Shown: positions 1-12,060 of the stretch, piece by piece
Layout of the letters: every line of letters starts with the position of its first letter
Position numbering within the stretch: the first letter of the stretch is position 1
Assembly: GCA_964019415.1 (NCBI GenBank)
Contig: OZ025872.1
Span: forward strand, 1-64,000
Direction of reading: 5' to 3'
Length of the DNA stretch: 64,000 bases
Source: Ianthella basta
Lineage: Eukaryota; Porifera; Demospongiae; Verongiida; Ianthellidae
Position numbers and translations under genes: made by a program
Notes under the pieces: model-generated
Databases searched by the model: none
What the model saw: the letters and a program-made list of their open reading frames with translations, nothing else
What the model was told of the DNA's origin: nothing

Positions 1-48
1 AGAGAAGTGCCTAACCCACCAAACCCTAACATTACACGCTAAAGCATA

Positions 49-142
49 CAGTGGTTTCAGGATTACTTGTCCCGGTTACCCAATGCACAATGCACATTGC
101 ACCATGAAGATGACGCGTTCACGTGCCACGTGACGCGAAATT
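49..142 (-). repeat. Left terminal inverted repeat of the two-gene element
   Basis: This is the inverted partner of 4012-4095. It starts CAGTGGTTTCAGGATTAC and carries alternating ATTGCAC/ATGCAC words and the E-box pair at 120-132. It lies about 130 bp upstream of the first coding exon of the plus-strand gene, so it could also serve as its promoter. Confidence 0.6.
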
Positions 143-270
143 TGGCGCCTCGGGTTGTTGTGGTTTTATGTGTACATGCCAGTGGAATCTTTGTTCGGTT
201 GTGGCTTCTTTTAGGCAGTTCATTTGTGTGATAGTGGGCGAGACAATTTGTATACATGTACTGAGTTGTT

Positions 271-2389
271 ATGGCGAACCTGAACGGACCGAGCAAGAGC
301 GCGAGGCTGACGGACCTTCTGTTTGGAGGGACAGAATCAGATCAAAGTAAGTCAAGCATGGTTCACCGAGGCTCTGGATAGCTTTCTGTGTTCGTAGCGT
401 TTACACTAGAACGATTACGCTGGAATATGGCGCGGCATCTTGATTCGGTCGGCTTGATAGATAGGCCACCCGTTCTTCGCAACTACGTGTGGACTGGCAA
501 TTAAACTTGGTGCACATGTAGAACAGTACAATATAGCTAAGGGCTGAGAAGAAGACTATCAGGGATGCTGCTGTTAGGCCATTGAAGACGATGTGGATGA
601 AGAAATATTACTTTGGTTGAAAGCACTACATTTCGGACACTGAGTGTAACATCACCGAAGCAGCTTTGTTTGGAGGTTTGTCATCGTCAGTATCAAGTCT
701 CATCCTTGCCCTACCCATAGCAGCAGATTGGCTTGAAATGCTGTAAGACTGGAAATAAGACCTGACAATGCTGAAATAGTCTCTCTTGCTTCATGGAATG
801 TGTCATTCTGGTAAATCTCCAATATATTCGAAGCTGAACAGAGTCATTTTTACTCGTCTACACCCATACGCTACGACTCTGTTTTATAATGCTCCACTTC
901 TCTGTTTTTGAAACATCCGTTTTCTGGATATTTTTATTGTTTTAATGTAAACGTGTGATTGCAGCAGAATTGTTCCATATTTGGGCGAAAACCTTTTTTT
1001 GATGTACAGTAATTTAACAATTTCTTGTCCACCTGATCACATGTTGCGCATTGCATGATACACAGTGCATGCGCAACGGCTCGCACATGCCATGGACGTG
1101 TTCATGTGCGTCTCTTCCAACTTATGCATAGAGGCATCCTCTCTTCCCACCATCAATCTTGGGAGAATGACTTCCACAGGCACTGTGATAGCTACACCGA
1201 TATCACGTGGCACATGCAAGTGTGTATGATGTGCATTGTGCATTTGGGACTAGAAATGGTGACACTACACTGTAAATCAGGCCTGAGTTGTGAGTGTAGC
1301 GGAGGTGGTTCGCTGCATGACTTGTGAGTATTGTGGAGAGTGATTCATGCAGTGAGTTGTGAGTATAGCTATAGTAGCTTGCTACTGTTGCTTCTCTTTT
1401 GTGTAGCACCATCCTCAGAACTACTTGACTCTCTAACACAATTTGCAGGGTCAGTACCGATCACTTCTCAGCCTCTGTTTTCATCTCAGATGTCGTACGA
1501 GTTGTCGCCCATTATACCAACTCAGCCATATGCAGTTCCTGCTGAGCACCACTCTGCTCAGGAGGATACCAGTAAAGCTGCAAATACAGCACCTGTCCAG
1601 CCTCTGGATATCATGGTCAAAGTCTCCTGCAGGAAAGGCAAACAAGACCAAATGTTTGCTCTGTCTGATGTTGACGTGAAAGATATAGAATCTATAAGAG
1701 ACTTGAAGTTTTATCTTGCACGAAAAATTCCTGTTCGCAGCATCTCCACAGTTGGCTACTTAGTGAAAGGAAGAAAGAAGGTGTGGCTGAAAGATGATGG
1801 GGAGCTGCAAAGGTTGATTCATTCCACACTCGTTAAAGGCAAAGGCACGTTATGGTGTGAAGGGCTGACAGAAGTGGACAGGGATGAAGACTCTGGTGAT
1901 GACAAGTCCATGTCCGTTGCAAGTCCGAAACGTAAGAAGACAGTGATGGAAGAAAGACGCGCCCATGTGCAAGATATTTTTGAGGAACTAAGGGAGCAAC
2001 ATGGAAGTGAGTATTCTGGGCCACAGTACAGGCTATGGGCAGAGGCCATTGTGAGTGGCAGCCATGACAGCAGAAGCAATCCACCAGCGGGAACAATGTT
2101 CAAGAAGCAAGCCAGCTCAGTGGTAACTGGACATTCTAAAGTGAAATTTAATGGCTCTAAATGCTCAGCAACAGCTACTATTACCACTTCTTCATCTAGC
2201 TCACCGCCTCATGCCTCGAGATCGAGCCCATCATCTGCCACCCTGACACCTAGATCTGCTGCATCCCTGAAGTCAACTTACATTAAACAAATCAAAGAGC
2301 TGCACGAATTACTTGCTATTGACGCCATCACACAGGAGGACTATTCGAGACAAAAAGATCTGATTTTGCACAAGATGAACAACATGTGA
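271..2389 (+). CDS. Unknown two-exon protein, PB1-like N-terminal region and SHOCT-like C-terminus
   Basis: Exons 271-346 and 1449-2389 encode 338 aa. The donor is GTAAGT at 347, the acceptor is TTTGCAG, and a split Arg codon joins them in phase. Residues about 90-175 look like a small ubiquitin/PB1-type fold (hydrophobic strands, VGYLVKGRKKVWLKDD, then a Trp-containing strand). The middle is basic, then has RAHVQDIFEELREQHGSEY, then Ser-rich linker. The last 30 residues (KELHELLAIDAITQEDY...) resemble a SHOCT oligomerisation motif. I do not recognise the family and no catalytic motif is visible. It lies inside the candidate transposon and converges on the transposase, so an accessory transposon protein is one reading and a host gene the other. 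Confidence 0.6.
1199..1272 (+). repeat. Third, diverged copy of the transposon end, inside intron 1
   Basis: Read on the minus strand from 1272 this begins CAGTGTAGTGTCACC, is preceded by TA (1273-1274), and keeps the TTTCTaGTCCC and ATGCACAATGCAC words plus a degenerate CACGTG. It has the orientation of the right end at 4095. Either a smaller 49-1272 derivative is nested here, or an end was duplicated internally. Confidence 0.45.
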
Positions 2390-2936
2390 CGATGCATAAT
2401 CACATATAGTTCATCTGGCCAATGTTAGTGGCGACCTTGGCCTTTAATTTGCCTTGATCCTGTATTAATTTTGCTGTTCTTTGATCCTTTGTTGATTTTC
2501 TGCATGCCACAGTGATCCGTTATTGATCTTTTAAGCTATAGTGTTCACATTACTGTTTTAATTTGTTTTGTAATTACAGTGGCCTTCTGCAATTGTTTTG
2601 CACTGATAACATGACGTTGTTACACATTTTTGCACTGCTAGCATTATGATTTTGCACTCTTTAATTTTACAACTGCATGATGCATGCATGTATGCAAGTA
2701 CTTTACATCATGTCACAATTTTGGGTTACTTTGCGTGTGGTTGGGTTATAATTACATTATCAATCCAAATTGTGTGCATGTTTGCATGTGCTTGATTATA
2801 TTACATAAAGCAATCACACCTGTTCATGAACATCAAGCAATTGCATGCATAATACATAATGAATAGCTTTTGCAGATATGACGGTCACCTTATCTTTACA
2901 TAATCTTATATTGTGTACAACTATATGCATGTCCTG
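2390..2936. other. AT-rich spacer between convergent genes
   Basis: The shared 3' region of the two convergent genes is AT-rich, with many TGCATG/ATGCAA words and no convincing open frame. TA followed by CAGTGGCC at about 2576 weakly resembles a transposon end, but the match stops after a few bases. Confidence 0.4.
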
Positions 2937-3899
2937 TTAAACCAAGTAACCAGCATGCTTGATATATGCGCGACAGTCCTCTTCCTTGACAGATGCGAAC
3001 GCTGATGCAAGGACAAGTCTTGGATCACTTGTGGCGTGAAATACAATGGAATTACTCCTTATGTAGGACTTGACCTGATGGAAGCATTCCTCAATTGGGT
3101 TCAGGTCAGGGCTGTAAGGAGGAAGGAACCATAGTAATGCTCCCGAGCTGAGGATCAATTGACTGACTTCATCAACATGATGGATTGAGGCATTATCCAT
3201 TATTACAATTGAATTCCTGTTTGACCCATTGAATGGCTTCAGCACAGGCAACAAGCTGTTGCGAACGTATTCACAGAACACATGCCCGTCCACTGAGCCT
3301 TCTACCAAATAGAAATCTTCCACTCCTCTCACAGTAATGGCTGCTAGGGCCGATATCCTTCTACCACAAATATGAAGCTTCAGGGAGACTGGTGCAACAC
3401 CTCTCAAGCCATATCCTTTCTCACGATGAAGGTCACGTTGATTGCTGCCAGTTTCATCAACAAACACGAACATGTTAGCAGGCACATGCATGACTTCATT
3501 GATAAATTTGGCCCTCTTCTCTTCAGACCTTTGGCACACGATGAAGTGCATTTTCTGCCTGGAGAGCCCCATTTTGTGTATTTCCGTACATATCTGACTG
3601 AGTGATACTGCTATTCCCATTGCTTCCAGCTTTACCTGGATCTCCTCTAAATACAATCCAGGCAGGTCGAAAACAATCTGCAGTAGCATAAGCTGTTCTT
3701 CTTCTCGCAACTTAGGTAAGCGTCCTCTCTTCCTGCCATCTTGGGTTACTTCTCCTGTGTTGAAGAACAAATCGATGCATCTTCTAACGCTTTTAGCGGA
3801 CACGAAAAAATTCTCCGCGATCTCCGTGACGCTTTGCTGCCTGTAGATGTATGACCACACCATTCTCCATCTTAAGTCAGCAGAGAAGGCTCGAGGCAT
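2937..3899 (-). CDS. Tc1/mariner-superfamily transposase, DD34E, intact
   Basis: A single uninterrupted exon encodes 320 aa starting MPRAFSADLRW; three in-frame codons lie upstream but the first is GTG, so ATG at 3899 is preferred. Residues 1-50 look like a homeodomain-like helix-turn-helix (SVTEIAENFFVSAKSVRR) and about 60-115 like a second winged helix. The catalytic core shows D148 (FVDETGSNQRD), D235 (IVIMDNASIHH) and E270 (YSPDLNPIEE), with 34 residues between the second D and the E. These are the DDE residues that cut and join transposon ends. The frame has no stop or frameshift, so the copy may be young or maintained. The nearest inverted end is 4012-4095. Confidence 0.88.
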   Translation of the reverse strand: MPRAFSADLRWRMVWSYIYRQQSVTEIAENFFVSAKSVRRCIDLFFNTGEVTQDGRKRGRLPKLREEEQLMLLQIVFDLPGLYLEEIQVKLEAMGIAVSLSQICTEIHKMGLSRQKMHFIVCQRSEEKRAKFINEVMHVPANMFVFVDETGSNQRDLHREKGYGLRGVAPVSLKLHICGRRISALAAITVRGVEDFYLVEGSVDGHVFCEYVRNSLLPVLKPFNGSNRNSIVIMDNASIHHVDEVSQLILSSGALLWFLPPYSPDLNPIEECFHQVKSYIRSNSIVFHATSDPRLVLASAFASVKEEDCRAYIKHAGYLV

Positions 3900-4011
3900 G
3901 ATGTTCACCGTAAGTCCGATTTGTAAATAGCTAGCTAGCTACTTCGCGTAGTTCCACGAACGACATACGACGCCTTAGCGAAGCGATATGCATTATTTAT
4001 AGTCGCCATTA

Positions 4012-4095
4012 CGGGTATCACGTGCCACGTGATGGAGCGTTATGCATTGTGCAATGTGCAATGTGCGATCGGGACAAGAAATCGTGAAACTACTG
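4012..4095 (+). repeat. Right terminal inverted repeat of the two-gene element
   Basis: Inverted relative to 49-142. It contains the perfect E-box pair around 4019-4032, GCATTGTGCAATGTGCAATG, and ends ...GAAACTACTG followed by TA. It sits about 115 bp upstream of the transposase ATG. Confidence 0.6.
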
Positions 4096-4292
4096 TAACA
4101 TGCGCGCGCGTACACACTTACTTTAGCGAAGACACGATGCCTGGGAAACACTCCAGAGCGCCAGAAAAAAAACGCAGCGTGCACCAGCTTCTCGGAGGCC
4201 ATTTTCTTCGTCGTCTTGGTAACTAAGCACGTGTGTACGGGTGCCTTAGCACCGCCCCCTGGACTGTGACGTCACGCAATGTATTAAAGATA

Positions 4293-6671
<2,379 letters not shown>

Positions 6672-7270
6672 CGCGGCAGTCTTAAAAAAGCGTCGGGCGT
6701 GGGTATGCGCGTGTGTTTTCCAGTGTTCTGTGCGCGTCTGGATGGTTCAACAGCAGATCTGTCGTCGGTGATGTCGGTTTTCGCTCCCATTCTGTCCTGG
6801 ACCCGTGTCCAGGCTGAAAATCGGGCGTTAGGGCTCTAGCTCGCCGACAGCGGTTTGAACAGGGATTCGGGGTTAGATTAGCAGTCGTGTGTGATAGTTG
6901 TCTCTTAGTTTTTGTGTGTTTTGACGGTTTTGAGGACGATTTGACGGCGCCGATACAACGAGGTCATCGTTACGAGTCGTTCGTTCGCATTACACTCCAG
7001 GGGGAGGTCATCTGGCGGAGTGGCCACACTTCTGGCACTTGCCTCTACCCTTCCGACATGCTGGTGCTCCCTTGTCTGCAAAGGCTCGTGCTGGCAGCAA
7101 TGCGAGGCCACCTTACATAGCATACGCAACCACACGCGCACTATCATAATAATAATTTTATCTTGCATGCAATATGGCCGAAGGTGGTCATAAGGCAAGT
7201 GGAGAACATGCACATGCATGCAGTTGATACTTGATGGCCTTGGTATGCAGTCATGCATGCATTCACTCTT
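6672..7270. other. Intergenic stretch, nothing recognised
   Basis: No conserved coding signal is seen on either strand. Short open frames show no domain-like composition. Confidence 0.4.
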
Positions 7271-7894
7271 GCCCACACCTACCCACCCACACATACATGC
7301 ACACAATGCAGTAACTGCAGACGGCTTCAATAATGAAGCAGTTTCGCCCTTCTGGGGCTCATCAGTGCAGTGCTTGCTCAAGCAAATTCACAGTCACACG
7401 CACTCGCCACTGGAGCACCCGCCCACACCTACCCACCCACACATACATGCACACAATGCAGTAACTGCAGACGGCTTCAATAATGAAACCGTTTCGCCCT
7501 TCTGGGGCTCATCAGTGCAGTGCAAGGCTGTCTGTGGCTGTTCAGAGAGGGAACTCGGCATCAGTGCTGGGGACCACTGGCCAGCTGCCTGGTCAGGACT
7601 TCCTTTTTTAACTAGCTAACTAGCCAACAGTGAAGCATGACCATTACTTTATTATTCATGTTATAATTTTAGAAATTTATCATAATATTTGAATAATTAT
7701 AAAAAAAAAAAAGTGCAGTGCTTGCTCAAGCAAATTCAGTCACACGCACTCGCCACTGGAGCACCCGCCCACACCTACCCACCCACACATACATGCACAC
7801 AATGCAGTAACTGCAGACGGCTTCAATAATGAAGCCGTTTCGCCCTTCTGGGGCTCATCAGTGCAGTGCTCTGCTCAAGCAAATTCACAGTCAC
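7271..7894. repeat. 150-bp tandem repeat, about 2.5 copies, interrupted
   Basis: The unit starts GCCCACACCTACCCACCC and contains GCAGTAACTGCAGACGG, CAATAATGAAGC and CTTCTGGGGCTCATCAGTG. Copies begin at 7271 and 7421 (period 150). A third resumes at 7712 after the insertion at 7524-7711. Copies are almost identical, suggesting recent amplification. Confidence 0.85.
7524..7711 (+). mobile_element. Poly-A-tailed insertion with 10-bp target duplication
   Basis: A 188-bp segment interrupts the 150-bp repeat. AGTGCAGTGC occurs immediately before it (7514-7523) and again immediately after (7712-7721). The segment ends in about 12 A on the plus strand. Poly-A plus a short direct repeat is the signature of LINE-mediated retroposition. 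No tRNA-type promoter boxes were seen, so it may be a SINE or the 3' end of a retroposed transcript. Confidence 0.6.
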
Positions 7895-8280
7895 CCACTA
7901 TTTGTATTGTCATTTGTAAGCTGGAATCAGTGTGATTCAAATGAAAAACAACTAAATTCCTAACCCACCACCAACCCACCACAGGCATGCATGGCAAAGG
8001 GCATGCATGTACAAGGGGCCATCTTGTGGGAGGGACAACGCAATGACATCGCCCAACCTGGGGGACATTAGGCCAGGAATTAATCAGTTTGTTATTTGCT
8101 CAGTGGAGCTGTTTGTTGTGATTTGTGGTCGCAACAGTGGAGCTGTTTGTTGTGTTGTTGTGGTCGCAACCAGGAATGCAGATGGGACCATTTTGTGGGT
8201 GGGGTCTAGGCTAGCCCACAAAAGGAGGCGCCCATACAGCCAGTGCATTTAGTCCAAAGAGAAAGAAGCGCAAGTTGACA
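7895..8280. other. Region upstream of the recombinase-like gene
   Basis: Holds a tandem duplication of a 33-35-bp unit at about 8101-8168 (GTGGAGCTGTTTGTTGTG repeated, each followed by TGTGGTCGCAAC). No TATA box was recognised. The plus-strand gene starts at 8281. Confidence 0.45.
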
Positions 8281-11200
8281 ATGGCGGGCGAAGAGGACCT
8301 CTTTTGGAAACTTCTGTGGAAATCGGCTTTTGCCCTGGCGGCACAGGGCTCACAAAGAGGTATGAGCAGTCCCTACAACACCACAATGGCCGGCTAACCT
8401 TAATCTCTAGCAGTTTCAATCACTGATACCTTCAATACCAAGCCACCTATGTACGTACGTACCTACCTAATATACCTACCTACCTACCTACCTACCTACC
8501 TACCTACCTACCTACCTACCTACCTACCTACCTACCAAAGTAGCAATCACTGATACCTTCAGTACCAAGCCATCTACCTACCTACCTACCTACCTACCTA
8601 CCTACCTACCTACCTTCCCACAGGCAGACAAGGAGGTGCATCCATCCATGAGCACCCCACAGAGACTCCCCCACAACTCCACACCCCTGAGACCCTTCCC
8701 CACGCCACTGAGGCTCACCAACAGCCCCACACCACTGAGACTGGCACAGAGCCCTACCCCGCTGAGACTGGCACAGAGCTCCAGCCTACCGAGACTCGCC
8801 CCCTCTCCACCGAGACGGGGCCAGAGCACCCGCCCACTGAAGTGCCCACGGAGCACCAACCCATTGATACTGGGACCGAGCACCCACCCACAGAGACGGC
8901 CACGGAGCACCAACCCACTGAGATGGCCACCGAGAACCCACCCACCAAGGCGTCCACAGAGCACTCGCCCACTGAGACCGGGACAGAACACCCACCCACT
9001 GAGACCGGGACAGAACACCCACCCACTGAGACCAGGACAGAACACCCACCCACTGAGACCGCGACAGAACACCCACCCACTGAGACCGCGACAGAACACC
9101 CACCCACTGAGACCGGGACAGAACACCAATCCACCCCAACAAGGTCTCACACACACCAACCCATCCATCTTAAGAGAAACACTGCATGCCCACCTCCCTC
9201 ACACTGTTTACATTGCAACAAAAATTTCATAGCCATACATACATACATACATACAAGTGAATTGGCGGCATGAATGCATTACATATGCGGCTTCTCTCTT
9301 ACGCAGCAGTGACAGTGATGGTGGTAGCGACTACCAGCCACCAGCCAAACGGCAGCATCAAGGGACTGCCTCCAATAAAGGAGGACGCACGAGGAGCTAC
9401 CTCGATATCCATGCTCCAGAGCACGAGGCACTATGCGAGAAAATGGACAAAATGAGGCGCTTTTTCACGGACCCGGTCAGCCTACAGAGGGGCCGGGACC
9501 CCATTGCATCGATCACATGGGAGAGAGTACAGCTGCACCATCTACGTAAGTCAGTGTACCTGCCACTTGTTACCCACCCATCCCCACGCACACAGACTAT
9601 GCCAGAGGCTCCACACTACGTACGTAGATCACACATCATGTCTGTCTACACACTGTACAATTGAGACCCCCTCACCCGCTAATCCCTTTCCCTCGCACAC
9701 ACTTAGTCTTCTTTGCATACGTAAAAGAAGAACAGCAGACCAGCCCCGCCCTTGAGTGCCTCTTGGACGCTGAAATGATTGAGGGGTTCGTGTTAACCCT
9801 GAAAGAAAAGCCTCTCCAAGGCATCACCATTTCACGATACCTCAGAAACCTGAGGTATGGCCTACGCTACCTCTACATAAAGGATGGAAAGGAGTACAGC
9901 GAGCAGGAGCACTACATAAACATGGGCAGACTCGGGGAGCAGTGCCGTAGGCAGGTCGTCTCCTCTACAGCACGCCGAAGCTGGCAAGCATTGCAAGCAC
10001 AGCAGAAGTGGGCCGAATGGTGAGTCTGAGGGGGATTTGACAACTTTCAGTGGTGGGCTAAGTGTCAAAGCTATACCAAAGAGTTGCATTGGAGCAACTC
10101 AAAGCCTTACATATATACCTACTCCACGGCGTCCATGCCACCCTCCCCTACCCTCCTCCCTTCTCTATGCAGGGATGACATTCTGGCTGCAGTCAAAGAG
10201 CAGAAGGGTCTCTTTGAAGGAGCAACCCGCCCCCGCATAAAGGCCCAGGAGTCTCAGAAACTACTGGCCATGCTCTTCTACACCGCCCTCCCACCTGGCC
10301 GTGCAAAGGAGTTCCAAACGTTACACGTGGCCATCCACGACAAACTACCTATGCCAGTGGTGGACCAAGCGAGGCCAAACTGCCTCTACATCACTACGGA
10401 TGGCAGGCAAGCCTACCTTCTATTGGCCGATTACAAGACTCACAAGAGTTACGGGGACCACTTCCTCCCCCTGGACGATGACAGTCAGCTATTGAGTCAC
10501 CTTGTGATACACCTAAGTCACCACAGGGAGGTCCTGCTGGGAGCAGGACAACAGACCACTGCCCTCTTCTTAGTGAGTACAAGACATACATATAACTATA
10601 TATATGGTACACCTATGCATGTATACACCACCACCGGAATCACCGCTATCACCATCACAGTGCAGTTGTCGTTCTCTAACTCAATTCTTTCTTTGGTACA
10701 GAACGATAGGGGAGCACCATACAGTGCCAGTTCGTGGACTGCCTACATTGAGGGAATCTTTGAACGCCACATTGCGAAAAAGATTGGCCCCACTTTGCTG
10801 AGATCCATTTTCGTTACTCACTGTGAGAAGTCAAACCTTTCAGAAGCAGAAAAGGAGTCTATGGCCACAGCCATGCGGCACAGCAGGCGAGCGGTGAGCA
10901 AGCACTGACATGTGCATTCAAACCCTACTCACTCCATTGCAACCAGCATGCACAAACATATATCCACCCATGAACCTATGCCTACCAACTTTAACGTGAA
11001 TTCCTATCCACTCGTGAATATGCAGCAAAAAGAGCATTACGACAGACGCACACAGGTGGACAGGGAAAAGAAGGGCAGGAAGTACACCGGAGGCCTACTT
11101 GAGAAGGCCCTGTCCTCGGCAACCACCACCACTGAGGACTCGGCCGGGCCATCCACCAGAGAGCCACCAACTGACAGCGACAGTGACAGTGACAACGAAG

Positions 11201-11391
11201 GACCTGATCTAGGAGACATTGTCGCAATCGTGCTGCCAGACTCCACCGCAGTGAAGCCAAAAGTTGACGTGGGCAAAGTCATGCGGATTGACAAAGCCAA
11301 GACGACGCTCAGGTATTTGCCACTCAACCACGTTGGAGGTAACAGATACCACTGCAAACTCGGGGATAATCATGACAGTAAGCATGTGTAG
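8281..11391 (+). CDS. Spliced tyrosine recombinase-like protein (Crypton-like)
   Basis: Seven exons (8281-8359, 8624-9143, 9307-9545, 9707-10019, 10173-10572, 10702-10893, 11026-11391) join in phase to 702 aa. Residues 28-200 are low-complexity with repeats of TEHPPTET; a basic/acidic stretch follows (SDSDGGSDYQPPAKR). Residues about 300-590 look like a tyrosine recombinase: an N-terminal helical core-binding region, then R427 (ALPPGRAKEF), K472/K475 (YKTHKSYGDHFLPL), R551 (TLLRSIFVTH), H577 (AMRHS) and Y586 (HYDRR), i.e. R-K-R-H-Y with the usual HxxR histidine replaced by Thr548. The C-terminal 60 residues suggest an SH3/chromo-like barrel (GDIVAIVLPD... GKVMRID). Such enzymes cut and rejoin DNA through the tyrosine. 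A Crypton-type transposon gene or a domesticated copy are both possible; the donor of exon 2 (GTCTCA) is weak. Confidence 0.72.
8457..8617. repeat. (CTAC)n tetranucleotide microsatellite in intron 1
   Basis: Two CTAC/ACCT runs (about 8457-8535 and 8574-8617) flank a 35-bp unique piece that itself copies intron sequence at 8417-8452 (CACTGATACCTTCA). The second run abuts the exon 2 acceptor. Confidence 0.95.
8866..9130 (+). repeat. Coding 24-bp minisatellite in exon 2 of the recombinase gene
   Basis: The unit encodes TEHPPTET/G (8 aa), repeated about ten times with increasing identity toward the 3' end. It is in frame with both exon borders, so the array lengthens the linker without breaking the protein. 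Confidence 0.85.
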
Positions 11392-12060
11392 CGATCCATC
11401 CACGACACCTAACTTCACGATGGCACCCAATTATGCGCAATAGAACGACGGCATAGAATAGAGACTAGGTAGCGAATTTGGGACCTAAATTGTCACCGAG
11501 GAGCAGCTGGTCTAACGCCACACAACACCTAACTACTACACATGTACATAGTCACTACGTGGTGCGTGCTGGGGGAGACTCACCTATGACCGACGCTAAG
11601 GCTGTGGCTCTTTGGCTGCATGTGCACAAGACAACACATATGTAAATGATTTCTGTACAACCAAACCTATCGGGCAAAATGTACTGTAGGCACAAGAGGA
11701 CTTGATGGTGGGCCATAAGTGCATTCCTACGCAGAAATGCTATGTTTCATAGGGCTAAAGCGCGTCCATGGCGCCTGATTCTGACTATACCCCAACTGCA
11801 CCTTAGCAGAAAGGTCTACGGCGAGTCTACAGCGGCGTTTCTAGGGACAGGAGGCCTCCATGGTCATTTCTAGAGAGCTAAGGCTAGCATAGAATGCTTG
11901 CTGTGCATACAATACGTGGAATTGCAGCATAAAAGGACTGTGGCGTGTCTACAGCGACGTTTCAGGGCACATGAGGCCTCAATGTCTACTACAAGCGAGC
12001 TCAGACAAGTCTACAACGCACGCCTTCCGCGCTGAAGATATAACCCTAATCCTAACCTTA
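11392..12060. other. Intergenic, nothing recognised
   Basis: No supported gene. It includes a loosely repeated phrase around 11755-11990 (GCGTCCATGGCG / GCGACGTTT / AGGCCTC). It ends in a short telomere-like run (TAACCCTAATCCTAACC) at the edge of the satellite array. Confidence 0.4.

Larger units (their letters stand above)
49..4095. mobile_element. Two-gene Tc1/mariner-like DNA transposon (putative)
   Basis: The left end begins CAGTGGTTTCAGG right after TA (47-48). The right end, read inward on the minus strand from 4095, begins CAGTAGTTTCACG and is followed by TA (4096-4097). The first 25 bp of the two ends match at 22 positions, and both continue with short TGCACAATGCACATTGC-type repeats and an E-box pair (CACGTG..CACGTGA). 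A TA target duplication and ends starting CAGT are typical of Tc1/mariner elements. Inside lie a DD34E transposase (2937-3899, minus) and a second gene (271-2389, plus), convergent and each starting just inside one end. Ends and contents are seen; that all 4 kb moves as one unit is inference. Confidence 0.6.

Noticed and set aside
8602-9168. Minus-strand frame of GLSGWVFC repeats
   Set aside because: Antisense of the coding 24-bp repeat in the recombinase-like gene; no independent evidence.
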